Origin: Candidatus Saccharimonadota bacterium
GTDB taxonomy: Bacteria; Patescibacteriota; Saccharimonadia; Saccharimonadales; Saccharimonadaceae
Direction of reading: 5' to 3'
Length of the DNA: 64,000 nt
Assembly (NCBI GenBank): GCA_017515105.1
Contig: JAFWHO010000004.1
Location: 233,675-297,674 of the forward strand
Numbering within the stretch: position 1 is the first letter of the stretch; each line of letters starts with the position of its first letter. The notes under the pieces were generated by a model. The model was not told the origin of the DNA, made no database searches, and worked only from the letters and a program-made list of their open reading frames with translations. Shown one piece after another: positions 17,061-24,859 of the stretch. A program made the position numbers and the translations under genes.

Positions 17061-18676
17061 AAAATAATTATATCACAAATGCGGGCCTCGATAGACTTGA
17101 CGCCGTTAAAATCATTTTCAGTGAATGTGACTAGGGGTTCGATCTGGTCGATGGCGGGGTCGAGACTAAGCCATTCTTCAGGGGCGAAGAAGGCGACTAA
17201 CTTCATGTCTTTTCCTTGTTTGTCGCGAAGATCAAGCCTCAAGTGATTGCGGTCGGCACCCATGCGGGTGACGTTGATGAGTTCGACGTTTTTTAGCCGG
17301 AAAATAGGCTCTTCGTTCCCTGGTCCGAAGGGTTCGAGCTGCTTTAATTCGTTAAGAAAGTCGAGATTTAGTTCTGAAAAATCATTTAAATCTAGGTCGG
17401 CGTGTTTTTTAAGATAACTTTCTTGGTTTTTAAGATGGAGCGAACGATAATATTCATTAATTTGTTCACGGAATTTATAGAGGTTTTTGCCATCAATTCT
17501 GACGCCGGCTGCAGCAGCGTGGCCACCGCCACTGATGATCGAGTCTCTTACGAAATCTAGTGCATCGGAGAGGATGAAGTCGCCAAAACTGCGGCCTGAC
17601 CCCTTATAAGTGCCGTTTTCTAGCTCGGTCAAGACGAAGGTGGGCTTCTTGTATTCTTCGACCAGGCGGCCGGCAACAATGCCGAGAATGCCTTCATGCC
17701 AATGGCCAGATTCGATAATAACTGGGTCGTCCTTTGGGCCGGCTTTTTCGATTTCCTTTACAATAGAATTTTGTTCAACGCGACGTTTTTTGTTCAGGTT
17801 TTCGAGCTTAGTTACGAGTGGAGCTGCCTCGACCGGATCCTTCGCGCGGAGGAGATTTAAAGAGGTGTCGGCGGTGTCTAGGCGCCCTGCGGCGTTAAGG
17901 CGCGGGCCAATTTGAAAACCAATGGACTCAGAGTTCAAACTTTTTATGCCGGCTGTGCGCATTAATTCTCGGAGCCCGGGACGGCGAGTTTTTTCTAAGA
18001 CCTTGATGCCGTAAAACCCGAGACGGCGATTCTCGCCGGTGAGGAGCATGCTGTCACAAATGGTGCCAAGCACGACGAGATCAAGGAGCCATTTTTCTTG
18101 GCCTTCTTTGATCAGTTTCTCTTGGACCAAGGCCTCAGCCAGCTTAAAAGCGACGCCGACCCCAGCAAGATTCTGCAAAGATTCGGTGGGAGAATCCTTG
18201 CGATGCGGATTAATGACAGCGACAGCTTGTGGCATTTCGTCGGCAGTTTCGTGATGGTCGGTAACTATGGTATCGATACCGAGCGTATTTAATTCGTCGA
18301 TAATCTCGTGGTTGCGAGAACCGCAGTCTACGGTGATGACTAGGGTGATTTTGTGGTCTTTTGCTCTTTTTATGAGCCTTGGGCTCATACCGTACCCATC
18401 GGCGAAGCGGTCCGGAAGCATGATTTCGAAGTTCTTTTCCTCGACACCAGCTAGAGACAAAGTATCAGCCATCAGAGTGCTTGCAGTAACACCGTCCACA
18501 TCGTAGTCGCCATAAATAAGGATTTTCTCTCTGTTTTTGATGGCTTTTTTGATGCGTTGGACCGCTTTATTCATGTCGGTGAGGTCATATGGGTCTACTG
18601 CTTCCTCATATTTTGGATGCAAAAAACTCTCGTCAAACCCACGTTTTTCAAGTAATTGTTCAAATATTTTACTCAA
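17057..18676 (-). CDS. recJ: Single-stranded-DNA-specific exonuclease RecJ
   Basis: 539 aa. DHH phosphoesterase with motif I GDYDVDG (56-62), motif III VTDHHE, QIGPRLNAAGRL, and DHHA1 motif SGGGHAAAAGV, then an OB-like C-terminal domain. It degrades ssDNA 5' to 3' in recombination and mismatch repair. The start is a TTG at 18676, preceded by AGGGG, which is part of a CCCCTGTT repeat on the other strand. Gene order wHTH, recJ, CYTH, CAT-like suggests one minus-strand operon. Confidence 0.92.
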   Translation of the reverse strand: MSKIFEQLLEKRGFDESFLHPKYEEAVDPYDLTDMNKAVQRIKKAIKNREKILIYGDYDVDGVTASTLMADTLSLAGVEEKNFEIMLPDRFADGYGMSPRLIKRAKDHKITLVITVDCGSRNHEIIDELNTLGIDTIVTDHHETADEMPQAVAVINPHRKDSPTESLQNLAGVGVAFKLAEALVQEKLIKEGQEKWLLDLVVLGTICDSMLLTGENRRLGFYGIKVLEKTRRPGLRELMRTAGIKSLNSESIGFQIGPRLNAAGRLDTADTSLNLLRAKDPVEAAPLVTKLENLNKKRRVEQNSIVKEIEKAGPKDDPVIIESGHWHEGILGIVAGRLVEEYKKPTFVLTELENGTYKGSGRSFGDFILSDALDFVRDSIISGGGHAAAAGVRIDGKNLYKFREQINEYYRSLHLKNQESYLKKHADLDLNDFSELNLDFLNELKQLEPFGPGNEEPIFRLKNVELINVTRMGADRNHLRLDLRDKQGKDMKLVAFFAPEEWLSLDPAIDQIEPLVTFTENDFNGVKSIEARICDIIIL

Positions 18677-18688
18677 TTTCTGCCCCTG

Positions 18689-18979
18689 TTAGCCGATAGT
18701 TTTTGATGGTTTGCTGCCCTTTTGACTTTTGATTACAATGCTTTGGAGTTCCTTCAAAATAGGATACTGTTTGTTGGTTTGGTATACTTTAGTTTTGCCT
18801 TTTTTGGTCACAATTAGAAAGCCACCTTTTGCCATGCGTTCTAGTTCCCTCTGGATATTGCCGGGGTCTTCTTTGATGAGCTTTGCTAGACCTCTGACAT
18901 GGGTCTTGAAATCTGGATATTTGGCAAAAACGACCAGAATTTTACGGCGCACCCTAGATGTGACAAATATTTCTAACAT
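18689..18979 (-). CDS. Winged-helix (ArsR-like) transcription regulator
   Basis: 96 aa. A compact winged HTH: RRKILVVFAKYP, then VRGLAKLIKEDPGNIQRELERMAKGGFLIVTKKGKTKVYQTN, the helix-turn-helix plus beta-wing of ArsR/MarR-like proteins, and a Lys-rich tail. No metal-binding cysteines. TATAAT at about 19006-19011 (minus) and SD-like GCGAGG before ATG. 12 nt upstream of recJ, so it may autoregulate that operon; this is inference. Confidence 0.75.
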   Translation of the reverse strand: MLEIFVTSRVRRKILVVFAKYPDFKTHVRGLAKLIKEDPGNIQRELERMAKGGFLIVTKKGKTKVYQTNKQYPILKELQSIVIKSQKGSKPSKTIG

Positions 18980-19119
18980 ATTACCTCGCTTATACTCAGC
19001 TCATTATATATGATAATTGTAAAAAACACAACACTAAAATACGCCGATTCGGAAACCACCCGGGCAGAACAATGCCGTTCTCCCCTGGTGGCTATCTAGC
19101 GGGTTAGACGACTCTTGGC

Positions 19120-19224
19120 TTGACTTTTACAGTCCAAAGACTTAAAATACAGTAGAGTTTTAAGCCTTATGGTTTAGAATTTATAGGGTAAATTGATCAT
19201 CGCTTCCTTCTGGGAGCGATTTTC
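19120..19224 (+). ncRNA. Antisense RNA of module 1 with its promoter
   Basis: Promoter TTGACT (19120-19125), 17-nt spacer, TAAAAT (19143-19148), so the RNA should start near 19155. It ends at a 9-bp hairpin ATCGCTTCC/GGGAGCGAT (19199-19207 with 19212-19220) followed by TTTC. Predicted RNA about 70 nt, fully complementary to the 3' end of the peptide gene at 19197-19271 and the sequence after it. Confidence 0.55.
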
Positions 19225-19271
19225 AATTTCACTGTAAGGCGTAAACGTCCCAGATTGATTGAAAGTTTCAT
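19197..19271 (-). CDS. 24-residue cationic peptide, module 1
   Basis: 24 aa, starts MKLSINLGRLRLTVKL and ends APRRKR, stop TGA; 8 Arg/Lys and no acidic residue. SD GGAAAGGAGG lies 8 nt upstream, a 10-base match to the predicted anti-SD region. The core RLxLTVKL is shared with the peptide at 28996-29091 (RLQITVKL). The last seven codons lie in the terminator hairpin of an antisense RNA on the plus strand (19155-19224). Interpreted as a possible type I toxin; a role as an ordinary small protein is not excluded. Confidence 0.55.
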   Translation of the reverse strand: MKLSINLGRLRLTVKLKIAPRRKR

Positions 19272-19431
19272 CAAAGAACCCTCCTTTCCACCGCTAGATT
19301 ATTAAGGTAAATTCTACTCCTTTCTGCCCCAAGTATCGTCTGGGGCGCATATTATTATAATCTGAAAATTATTTCAACCCCTATTATCCAATAGTATCAG
19401 TATAAGTATTATGGGGTGATATAATATAGAT

Positions 19432-21387
19432 ATGTTTTATGAGGTAATTCCCGAAGGGAAAGTGGAGGCGTTTATTTACGATTATGACGATTCCCTTTTG
19501 CCGGGCCAAGTCGTGACAGTGCCGGTAGGACGGCGGGTTTTGCCGGGCGTGGTTGTTAAAAAAGTTGCGCAACCGGAATTTAAAACAAAATCGATTCTTA
19601 AAGTTTTGTATTCAAAGCCTTTGCCGCGGCACTTACTTGAAACCGTAAAGTTTGTAAACGATTATTATTTGACTTCATCTGGGGCTGCGTTGTCTCTGGT
19701 ACTCCCTAGAGGTGTTGAGAAGAAGCGGAGAAAAACCGAACAGATGTTCGGAATCCTTGGCGAACATGGGTCGGATGGGGCTGCCGCCACAAAACATGTG
19801 TCCGAAGCCGATATACCACTTAATGCTGCCCAAAAAAATGCGCTTAAAGCCCTCCAGAAGGCCGCAGGAGCCACAAAACTGCTTTATGGCGTTACTGGTA
19901 GTGGTAAAACCAATGTGTACCTTAAAATGGCTAATAACGCCCTTTTAGAACAAAAGTCTACTGTGCTGTTGGTGCCGGAAATCGCCTTAACCGGGCAGCT
20001 CGTGAAGGTATTCCAGAATACCTTTGGTAACAGAGTAGTTCTAATGCATTCTGGGCAGACCGAAGCGGAGAGACATTTGATATTTGAGGCGATCTTGGAG
20101 TCAGAGGAGCCGCTGATCGTAGTGGGGCCGAGGTCGGCACTCTTTGCGCCGCTTAATAATCTGGGGTTGATTATTATTGACGAGGAACACGATGGTGCCT
20201 ACCATCAAGATAATGCACCGCGGTACTCTGCTATTAGGGTGGCGAGCTTCATGGCAAAAGCTGCCGGTTGCCAGCTGATATTAGGGTCGGCCACACCGAT
20301 GGTTGAGGATTTTTATCTTGCTTCGACAAGAGATTCGGTGATCCGCTTGACCGAGAAAGCAAAAACTGAGGCGGTGAAGCCAAAAATTGAGGTAATTGAT
20401 TTTACTAACAGAGATAATTTTACCAAAAATAAGTATTTGTCTAATTCCCTCCTTGCGGCGATCGCCCAGAATTTGGAGCATAAGCGGCAGACTTTGATTT
20501 TCCATAACCGACGGGGTTCAAGCCCGCTGACAATTTGCGAAAACTGCGGAGAGGAGCTGCTTTGCCCCAAGTGCTATTTGCCACTGACTTTACATGCGGA
20601 TACATACGAGCTGGTTTGCCATACCTGTGAGCACCGAGAGAAAGTCCCTACTTCTTGTCCTAATTGCGGGTCGCCGGGGCTAATTCATAAGGGGTTCGGA
20701 ACCAAATTGATTGAGTCGGAGCTTAAGAAACTGTTCCCAGAGGCGAGGATTCGGCGGTTTGATGCTGATAATAAGAAGGGCGAGGGGATGGACGCGATTT
20801 ATCCAGAGGTGAAAAGGGGCGAAGTTGATATATTGGTTGGGACGCAGACTATCGTAAAGGGGTTGGATCTACCTAAACTGTCCACCGTAGGGGTGGTGCA
20901 GGCGGATGCGGGACTAAATCTCCCTGATTATATGGCGGAGGAGCGCTCGTTTCAGCTGCTGACTCAGGTGATTGGCCGGGTCGGGAGGGGGCATATCGAT
21001 AAGGCTGAGGTGTTCATCCAAACTTTTCGGCCAGATCATCCAGTTATAAAGTTTGCAACAGATGAGGATTATTTGGGTTTTTATGAGTATACTGTGGAGA
21101 GAAGGCAAAAATCAGGCTTTCCACCATTTAGATTCGTGATGAAGTTAGAAATCGCGCTTAAAACAGAGGCGCTGGCAATCAAAAAGATCCAAGGGTTGGC
21201 GGCACAGCTAAAGCGCGACAAGAGGTTTATCGTTTCCCCACCCCAACCGTCATTTCACGAGCGGACGAGTAAGGGGTATTCGTGGCAAATTGTGGTGAGG
21301 AGCCGATCGAGGAAGGCTCTAATCGAGGTGTGCGATGGGTTAGATAAGAATTTCAAAATTACTTTGGACCCGCCAGGTCTACTTTAG
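19432..21387 (+). CDS. priA: Primosomal protein N' (replication restart helicase PriA)
   Basis: 651 aa. N-terminal DNA-binding domain, superfamily 2 helicase core with Walker A GVTGSGKT (153-160), DEEH box (IIIDEEHDGAYHQ), GSATP, and zinc-binding cysteines CENCGEELLCPKCY / CHTC / CPNC in the usual order. It reloads the replisome at stalled forks. The extended -10 TGATATAAT ends 6 nt before ATG, predicting a leaderless mRNA. An AAAAACCGAAC motif occurs near codon 103, in a variable loop. Confidence 0.94.
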   Translation: MFYEVIPEGKVEAFIYDYDDSLLPGQVVTVPVGRRVLPGVVVKKVAQPEFKTKSILKVLYSKPLPRHLLETVKFVNDYYLTSSGAALSLVLPRGVEKKRRKTEQMFGILGEHGSDGAAATKHVSEADIPLNAAQKNALKALQKAAGATKLLYGVTGSGKTNVYLKMANNALLEQKSTVLLVPEIALTGQLVKVFQNTFGNRVVLMHSGQTEAERHLIFEAILESEEPLIVVGPRSALFAPLNNLGLIIIDEEHDGAYHQDNAPRYSAIRVASFMAKAAGCQLILGSATPMVEDFYLASTRDSVIRLTEKAKTEAVKPKIEVIDFTNRDNFTKNKYLSNSLLAAIAQNLEHKRQTLIFHNRRGSSPLTICENCGEELLCPKCYLPLTLHADTYELVCHTCEHREKVPTSCPNCGSPGLIHKGFGTKLIESELKKLFPEARIRRFDADNKKGEGMDAIYPEVKRGEVDILVGTQTIVKGLDLPKLSTVGVVQADAGLNLPDYMAEERSFQLLTQVIGRVGRGHIDKAEVFIQTFRPDHPVIKFATDEDYLGFYEYTVERRQKSGFPPFRFVMKLEIALKTEALAIKKIQGLAAQLKRDKRFIVSPPQPSFHERTSKGYSWQIVVRSRSRKALIEVCDGLDKNFKITLDPPGLL

Positions 21388-21402
21388 AACGAATGCGGGC
21401 GA

Positions 21403-21969
21403 TTATTTAAGAGGTAAAAGTTTTTTCCTGGAGATTTTAGTAAGGTATAAGATATCATTCAGAGTACGATCGAGAGATTTGTCGGTGAAGTTCTGTTGGC
21501 TCCAAAACTCGATAATAGCAAGCACTTCGTTGGTGTAGATAATATACATTTTGTCTAGATTACCAGAGAGACGCCACTCTTTAACGATAATCCTAACCTT
21601 CAAAAGGCCAACCATGCTTTTAACCACCTCTTTGCGGTCTTCTTTAAACAGAGCTCTAAAAACGCGCCTGTGCGCCATAATAAAAACCAAGGTGCGGAGG
21701 TAAATCACCCTTATTCCGACGCCTTTTTTAATCAGTTTGTTGATAGTTTTAGTGTAGTCATGGAGCAGGTATTTTTCGTAGTCAACAGAGATAGCTTGAA
21801 CTTTTTTGTGGTGACGATAGAGGGTGGAGCGAGAAATCTTGGCGGTTTTAGCAATCTTCTTGGCGCTGGGGTAGCTTTTTAGTTTGTAGTAAGCAAAAAA
21901 TATAGCATATTCAGTTTTGCGAAATCGTTTGTCTGCCATGTTTTTATCTGTTAACCCACTGGTTTGCAT
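21403..21969 (-). CDS. TetR/AcrR-type transcription regulator
   Basis: 188 aa. N-terminal three-helix HTH (YPSAKKIAKTAKISRSTLYRHHKKV, about 33-57) as in TetR proteins, then an all-helical ligand-binding part. TATAAT is 6 nt before the ATG at 21969, supporting MQTSGL as the start on a leaderless mRNA. Divergent to the choloylglycine hydrolase-like gene (start-to-start 100 nt), which is the obvious candidate target; that is inference. Very basic overall. Confidence 0.75.
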   Translation of the reverse strand: MQTSGLTDKNMADKRFRKTEYAIFFAYYKLKSYPSAKKIAKTAKISRSTLYRHHKKVQAISVDYEKYLLHDYTKTINKLIKKGVGIRVIYLRTLVFIMAHRRVFRALFKEDRKEVVKSMVGLLKVRIIVKEWRLSGNLDKMYIIYTNEVLAIIEFWSQQNFTDKSLDRTLNDILYLTKISRKKLLPLK

Positions 21970-22069
21970 GGCAAAATTATATGGATTTTTTGGGCATCTG
22001 ACAAGACGTTCGTGCTTAAAAAACGTGTTATAATTTGATTAAATAAACGTAAGCATTAAGGAGGAATAT

Positions 22070-23017
22070 ATGTGTACAGGCGTGCGGTTTAGCGATGGGT
22101 CTCAGAATATGTATTTTGGGCGTAATTTGGATTGGTCGGTAGGTTATGGGCAAAAAGTGGTCATTACGCCGCGAGGCTACAAATATAAATCGGCGTTTCT
22201 TGGTGAGATGGCGAATTCACCAGCACTGATTGGTATGGGGATCGTCGCGGAGAACGTACCTCTGTATTTTGACTGCGCAAATGAGCATGGGCTAGCGATT
22301 GCAGGGCTTAACTTCCCTGGTTACGCTGATTATGCCAAAGATGCCGTGGACGGTAAAATCAATGTGGCGGCCTATGAGTTTCCTCTATGGGTAGCTTTGA
22401 ATTTTACTTCCGTTGACGAGGTTGAGAAGGTACTCCCTGAGGTCACGATTGTGGCAAAGCCCATCAATGATCAGTACCCGGTATCTGAGCTCCACTGGTT
22501 AATTGGGGATGCTAAGAGATCAATCGTAGTAGAGTATACTGCCTCTGGAATGGAAATCTTTAAAAATGATGTGGATATTTTAACCAATCAGCCTGGATAC
22601 GGGTGGCATAAGGAGAATCTAAGGAATTATATGAATTTATTCCCTCAGATGCCAAAAGAGGTGAAATGGGACAAGGCCAAGATGACAGCGTTCGGAAGCG
22701 GTTCTCTGATGCGCGGGCTTCCTGGTGATTATTATTCCCCGTCGCGCTTTGTGAGGGTGGCTTATCTCAATACGCATTACCCAGTGCAATCTGATGAAGC
22801 GTCAAATGTATCGCGTTTATTCCATACTTTGACAGGGGTGGCGATGATTGACGGTGCGGCCGCGATGGCGGATGGTAAGTTTGAAAAAACGGTTTACACC
22901 GGTGGATACTCTACAGCAACACAGACTTACTACTATAGTACTTACGAAGATCCGGCGATTAAAAGTGTCGCGATGAAAGATTACAAGCTAGACTCGGCAG
23001 AGCTGATTGTGGTCTAG
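22070..23017 (+). CDS. Choloylglycine hydrolase / penicillin V acylase family amidase
   Basis: 315 aa Ntn-hydrolase. Starts MCTGVRFSD, so Cys2 becomes the N-terminal nucleophile after Met removal. Other family residues visible: GRNLDWS (Arg, Asp near 18-22), NEHGLAIAGLNFPGYA, the LHWLIGD strand, EYTASGMEIFKNDVDILTNQPGYGWH with the conserved Asn, and GLPGDYYSPSRFVR with the catalytic Arg. No signal peptide. It cleaves linear amides; bile salts, penicillin V or acyl-homoserine lactones are family substrates, and which one applies is unknown. SD AAGGAGG, TATAAT at about 22029. Confidence 0.87.
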   Translation: MCTGVRFSDGSQNMYFGRNLDWSVGYGQKVVITPRGYKYKSAFLGEMANSPALIGMGIVAENVPLYFDCANEHGLAIAGLNFPGYADYAKDAVDGKINVAAYEFPLWVALNFTSVDEVEKVLPEVTIVAKPINDQYPVSELHWLIGDAKRSIVVEYTASGMEIFKNDVDILTNQPGYGWHKENLRNYMNLFPQMPKEVKWDKAKMTAFGSGSLMRGLPGDYYSPSRFVRVAYLNTHYPVQSDEASNVSRLFHTLTGVAMIDGAAAMADGKFEKTVYTGGYSTATQTYYYSTYEDPAIKSVAMKDYKLDSAELIVV

Positions 23018-23072
23018 GAGGGGTTCGGTTTTTACTGTCTCTTATAACGAGCAAGGATAGCTAGAATTGTGG

Positions 23073-23115
23073 TCACGCTAAATAAAGCGCTCATGCAAGC
23101 TTTTTATTATTTCGG
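23073..23115 (+). terminator. Probable terminator after the choloylglycine hydrolase gene
   Basis: AATAAAGC pairs imperfectly with GCTTTTTATT across a loop of about 10 nt, with a T-rich tail. Located about 60 nt after the stop codon. Confidence 0.45.
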
Positions 23116-23262
23116 GGTTGTTTTCTGTTTTGATCTATGTATTAATAGGGGCGGGTTGGCTTCGGTGTTTAGTGGGCCTATTCATAAATAGTAATATTTG
23201 TGATGTGTGAGGTGATCATTAAACGATGGCCAGGCATTAGATTACCGGAAAGGAGTAATGAA

Positions 23263-23340
23263 ATGACCATAGAAATTAATCTTCTATGCATTATTCTTCG
23301 AAGGCTAAGAAATCGCCGAAGTAAAAAATCTACTAGGTAG
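23263..23340 (+). CDS. 25-residue cationic peptide, module 2
   Basis: 25 aa: hydrophobic N-terminal half (MTIEINLLCIIL) followed by RRLRNRRSKKSTR, stop TAG. SD GGAAAGGAG, 7 nt before ATG. The stop codon lies in the loop of a perfect 9-bp hairpin, CTACTAGGT/ACCTAGTAG (23330-23338 with 23342-23350). On the minus strand this same hairpin ends in six Ts and terminates an antisense RNA. The amphipathic, basic character resembles small membrane-active type I toxins; function is inferred from layout only. Confidence 0.55.
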   Translation: MTIEINLLCIILRRLRNRRSKKSTR

Positions 23341-23426
23341 AACCTAGTAGACAACCCGATTTGGAAAAGCTCTCCCTGGAAGGGCTTTTCTATTTTTATT
23401 GTAACAATGTCACCGCAAAAATACAA
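23323..23426 (-). ncRNA. Antisense RNA of module 2 with its promoter
   Basis: Minus strand: -35 TTGTAT (23421-23426), 17-nt spacer, -10 TACAAT (23398-23403), predicted start near 23391. Two hairpins: GAAAAGC/GCTTTTC, then CTACTAGGT/ACCTAGTAG followed by ATTTTTT, ending near 23323. Predicted RNA about 69 nt, complementary to the last codons and 3' region of the peptide gene at 23263-23340. Confidence 0.55.
23364..23400 (+). terminator. Terminator of module 2 mRNA
   Basis: GAAAAGC/GCTTTTC stem (23364-23370 with 23384-23390) with additional inner pairing, followed by TATTTTTATT. Confidence 0.7.
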
Positions 23427-23485
23427 CCGACCATCAGTTCTGGGGGGCTCTTCCCTCTACCCCTATCTTGTGGTATAATGGGCTT

Positions 23486-24058
23486 ATGAAAATAATTACC
23501 ACGCCAGATGCGCGCCTCAGGGAGAAGTCAGAGAAGGTTCACGAAATAGATGACGAAGTTCGTGATATTATTTCTGAGATGCGAAAATTGTCGTTGGATT
23601 GGGAGAAGGAGCACCCTTATGAGCTATCGGCAGCGATGGCTGCACCTCAGATGGGGGTTCTTAAACGAATCATTATTATCAGAGACGATATGGAGAATAA
23701 GAACAATGCTTCATTTACCGCTTTGATAAATCCAGAGGTGATTCGTGCCGAAGGCAAAATCAAGTCCGACTACGAGGGCTGTCTATCGGTCCCTTCAATT
23801 TACGGGATGGTACCTAGAGCCACAAAAGTTAAAGTCAAGGCGAAGCTCGAAGATGGCACAGAGGTACGCATTAAGGCGACTGATGAACTGGCGCGGACAC
23901 TTTTACACGAAATTGACCATTTGAACGGTATTCTCTTTATCGATCACATCAAGGGTGTAAAAGACGCATTTTACGAGATGGACGATAAGGGCGACCTAAT
24001 ACCGGTGGATTACGATAAGAAAATCGATGGAAATGAGAAACTCTGGGGTGAAAAATAA
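23486..24058 (+). CDS. def: Peptide deformylase
   Basis: 190 aa from the ATG at 23486 (MKIITTPD). Motif 1 is SAAMAAPQMG (the usual G-x-G-x-A-A-P-Q with Ala for the first Gly), motif 2 EGCLSVPS (Cys metal ligand), motif 3 TLLHEIDHLNG (two His ligands and catalytic Glu). It removes the formyl group from nascent proteins. TATAAT ends 6 nt before ATG (GGTATAAT-GGGCTT-ATG), so the mRNA should be leaderless. The downstream fmt gene overlaps by 11 nt, pairing deformylase with formyltransferase. Confidence 0.95.
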   Translation: MKIITTPDARLREKSEKVHEIDDEVRDIISEMRKLSLDWEKEHPYELSAAMAAPQMGVLKRIIIIRDDMENKNNASFTALINPEVIRAEGKIKSDYEGCLSVPSIYGMVPRATKVKVKAKLEDGTEVRIKATDELARTLLHEIDHLNGILFIDHIKGVKDAFYEMDDKGDLIPVDYDKKIDGNEKLWGEK

Positions 24059-24827
24059 GGTAATTTTCTTCGGCAATGGTCTGCTTGCGGAATATGCATT
24101 AGCAGTTCTAGAGCGAGAGTGCCAGGTGATTTTTCATGCCCGCACTAAGGATGATCTAGAGAAGGTCAAAGAGTTAAAACTAGAGAATCCGGATGCTTTT
24201 GGGGTGCTTGCATCGTTTGGCATTATTATAAAAAAGGACGTATTAGAACTATTTGAACCTGAAGGGATCCTCAATATTCATCCTTCCCTACTTCCTGCAT
24301 ACAGGGGTGCATCCCCAATTGAATCAGCGATTTTAGCTGGTGATTCAGATTTCTCTGTATCCGTAATGAAGCTTGCTCCCGAGATGGATGCGGGGCCGAT
24401 TTACCATCAAACCACGCTCCAAGGTCTCCCAATTTGTAAAAGTGATATTTACAAAGCATTAGCGGAATCAGGGGCAGAATGGATAGTGGCAAATCTTAAT
24501 AATTTGCCAAATCCAGTTTTACAAGACGACTCCAAAGCAACATTTTGTGGGAAAATGGAAAAATCTATGGGGGTGCTCACTCCAGAAACAGATACGGCGG
24601 AGCAGACTTTTCGGAAAATCGTGGCTCATCAGGGGTTCCCGAAACCAAAATATGAGTTCTACGGCTTAAATTGTATCATTTTAGAGGCGCATGTACTGGA
24701 GCAGGGTGAAAAGGCGGTACTTACGATCCCCTGTGCTGACGGGCGCGAGGTGGCTATCGACAGATTGCAGCCTGAGGGGCGCAAAGCAATGGACGCGAAA
24801 GCATTCCTAAACGGATACAAGAAATAA
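24048..24827 (+). CDS. fmt: Methionyl-tRNA formyltransferase, short form
   Basis: 259 aa from a GTG at 24048 (VKNKVIFFGNG), about 50 residues shorter than typical Fmt; an ATG at 24027 would add seven residues. Catalytic core: FGIIIKKDVL, then the formyl-transfer motif NIHPSLLPAYRGASPIE, followed by MDAGPIYHQ. The C-terminal anticodon-binding domain is reduced but present (RKIVAHQGFPKPKYEF, LEAHVL, LQPEGRKAMDAKAFLNG). It formylates initiator Met-tRNA. Cotranscribed with def. Confidence 0.9.
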   Translation: MKNKVIFFGNGLLAEYALAVLERECQVIFHARTKDDLEKVKELKLENPDAFGVLASFGIIIKKDVLELFEPEGILNIHPSLLPAYRGASPIESAILAGDSDFSVSVMKLAPEMDAGPIYHQTTLQGLPICKSDIYKALAESGAEWIVANLNNLPNPVLQDDSKATFCGKMEKSMGVLTPETDTAEQTFRKIVAHQGFPKPKYEFYGLNCIILEAHVLEQGEKAVLTIPCADGREVAIDRLQPEGRKAMDAKAFLNGYKK

Positions 24828-24852
24828 AAAGGCGCCTTAAAGCGCCTTTTGT
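24826..24852 (+). terminator. Terminator after fmt (bidirectional)
   Basis: AAGGCGC/GCGCCTT (24829-24835 with 24842-24848) followed by TTTTGTGTT on the plus strand and preceded by an A-run, so it can also serve the minus-strand gene ending at 24860. Confidence 0.75.
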
Positions 24853-24859
24853 GTTGGTT

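Larger units (their letters stand above)
19050..19346 (-). ncRNA. Type I toxin-like mRNA, module 1 (structured transcript)
   Basis: Predicted minus-strand transcript of about 290 nt. Promoter TTGAAA (19372-19377) and TAATAT (19349-19354), 17-nt spacer. It begins with the hairpin GCCCCA/TGGGGC (19346-19326), then the leader, the peptide gene 19197-19271, a hairpin CTTAAAA/TTTTAAG (19164-19141), and a 3' stem CCACC.../...GGTGG with inner GTTCT/AGAAC (19091-19056). A 9-bp long-range match joins the leader just upstream of the SD (19291-19299) to the 3' part (19094-19102): ATCTAGCGG with CCGCTAGAT. Such 5'-3' closure is known to keep type I toxin mRNAs (hok, aapA) inactive. Confidence 0.5.
23153..23400 (+). 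ncRNA. Type I toxin-like mRNA, module 2 (structured leader and transcript)
   Basis: Predicted transcript of about 248 nt. The 110-nt leader shares GGG(C/T)TGGCTTCGGTGTTTAGTG and CATTAAAC at the same offsets as the leader of module 3 on the other strand at 29.09-29.20 kb. GTTTAGTG (23167-23174) pairs with CATTAAAC (23217-23224); TTGGC (23156-23160) with GCCAG (23229-23233); inside is CATAAAT/ATTTGTG, a stem with different sequence in module 3. The 5' end GGGTTG can pair with CAACCC (23352-23357) after the peptide gene. Ends at the terminator 23364-23400. A weak promoter (TTGTTT, TATTAA) lies upstream. Confidence 0.5.

Noticed and set aside
17050..17075. Leaderless promoter for the CYTH gene (TATAAT 6 nt before ATG)
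   Set aside because: The box lies inside the last codons of recJ, which overlaps by ATGA; cotranslation in an operon explains the gene, so it was not counted.
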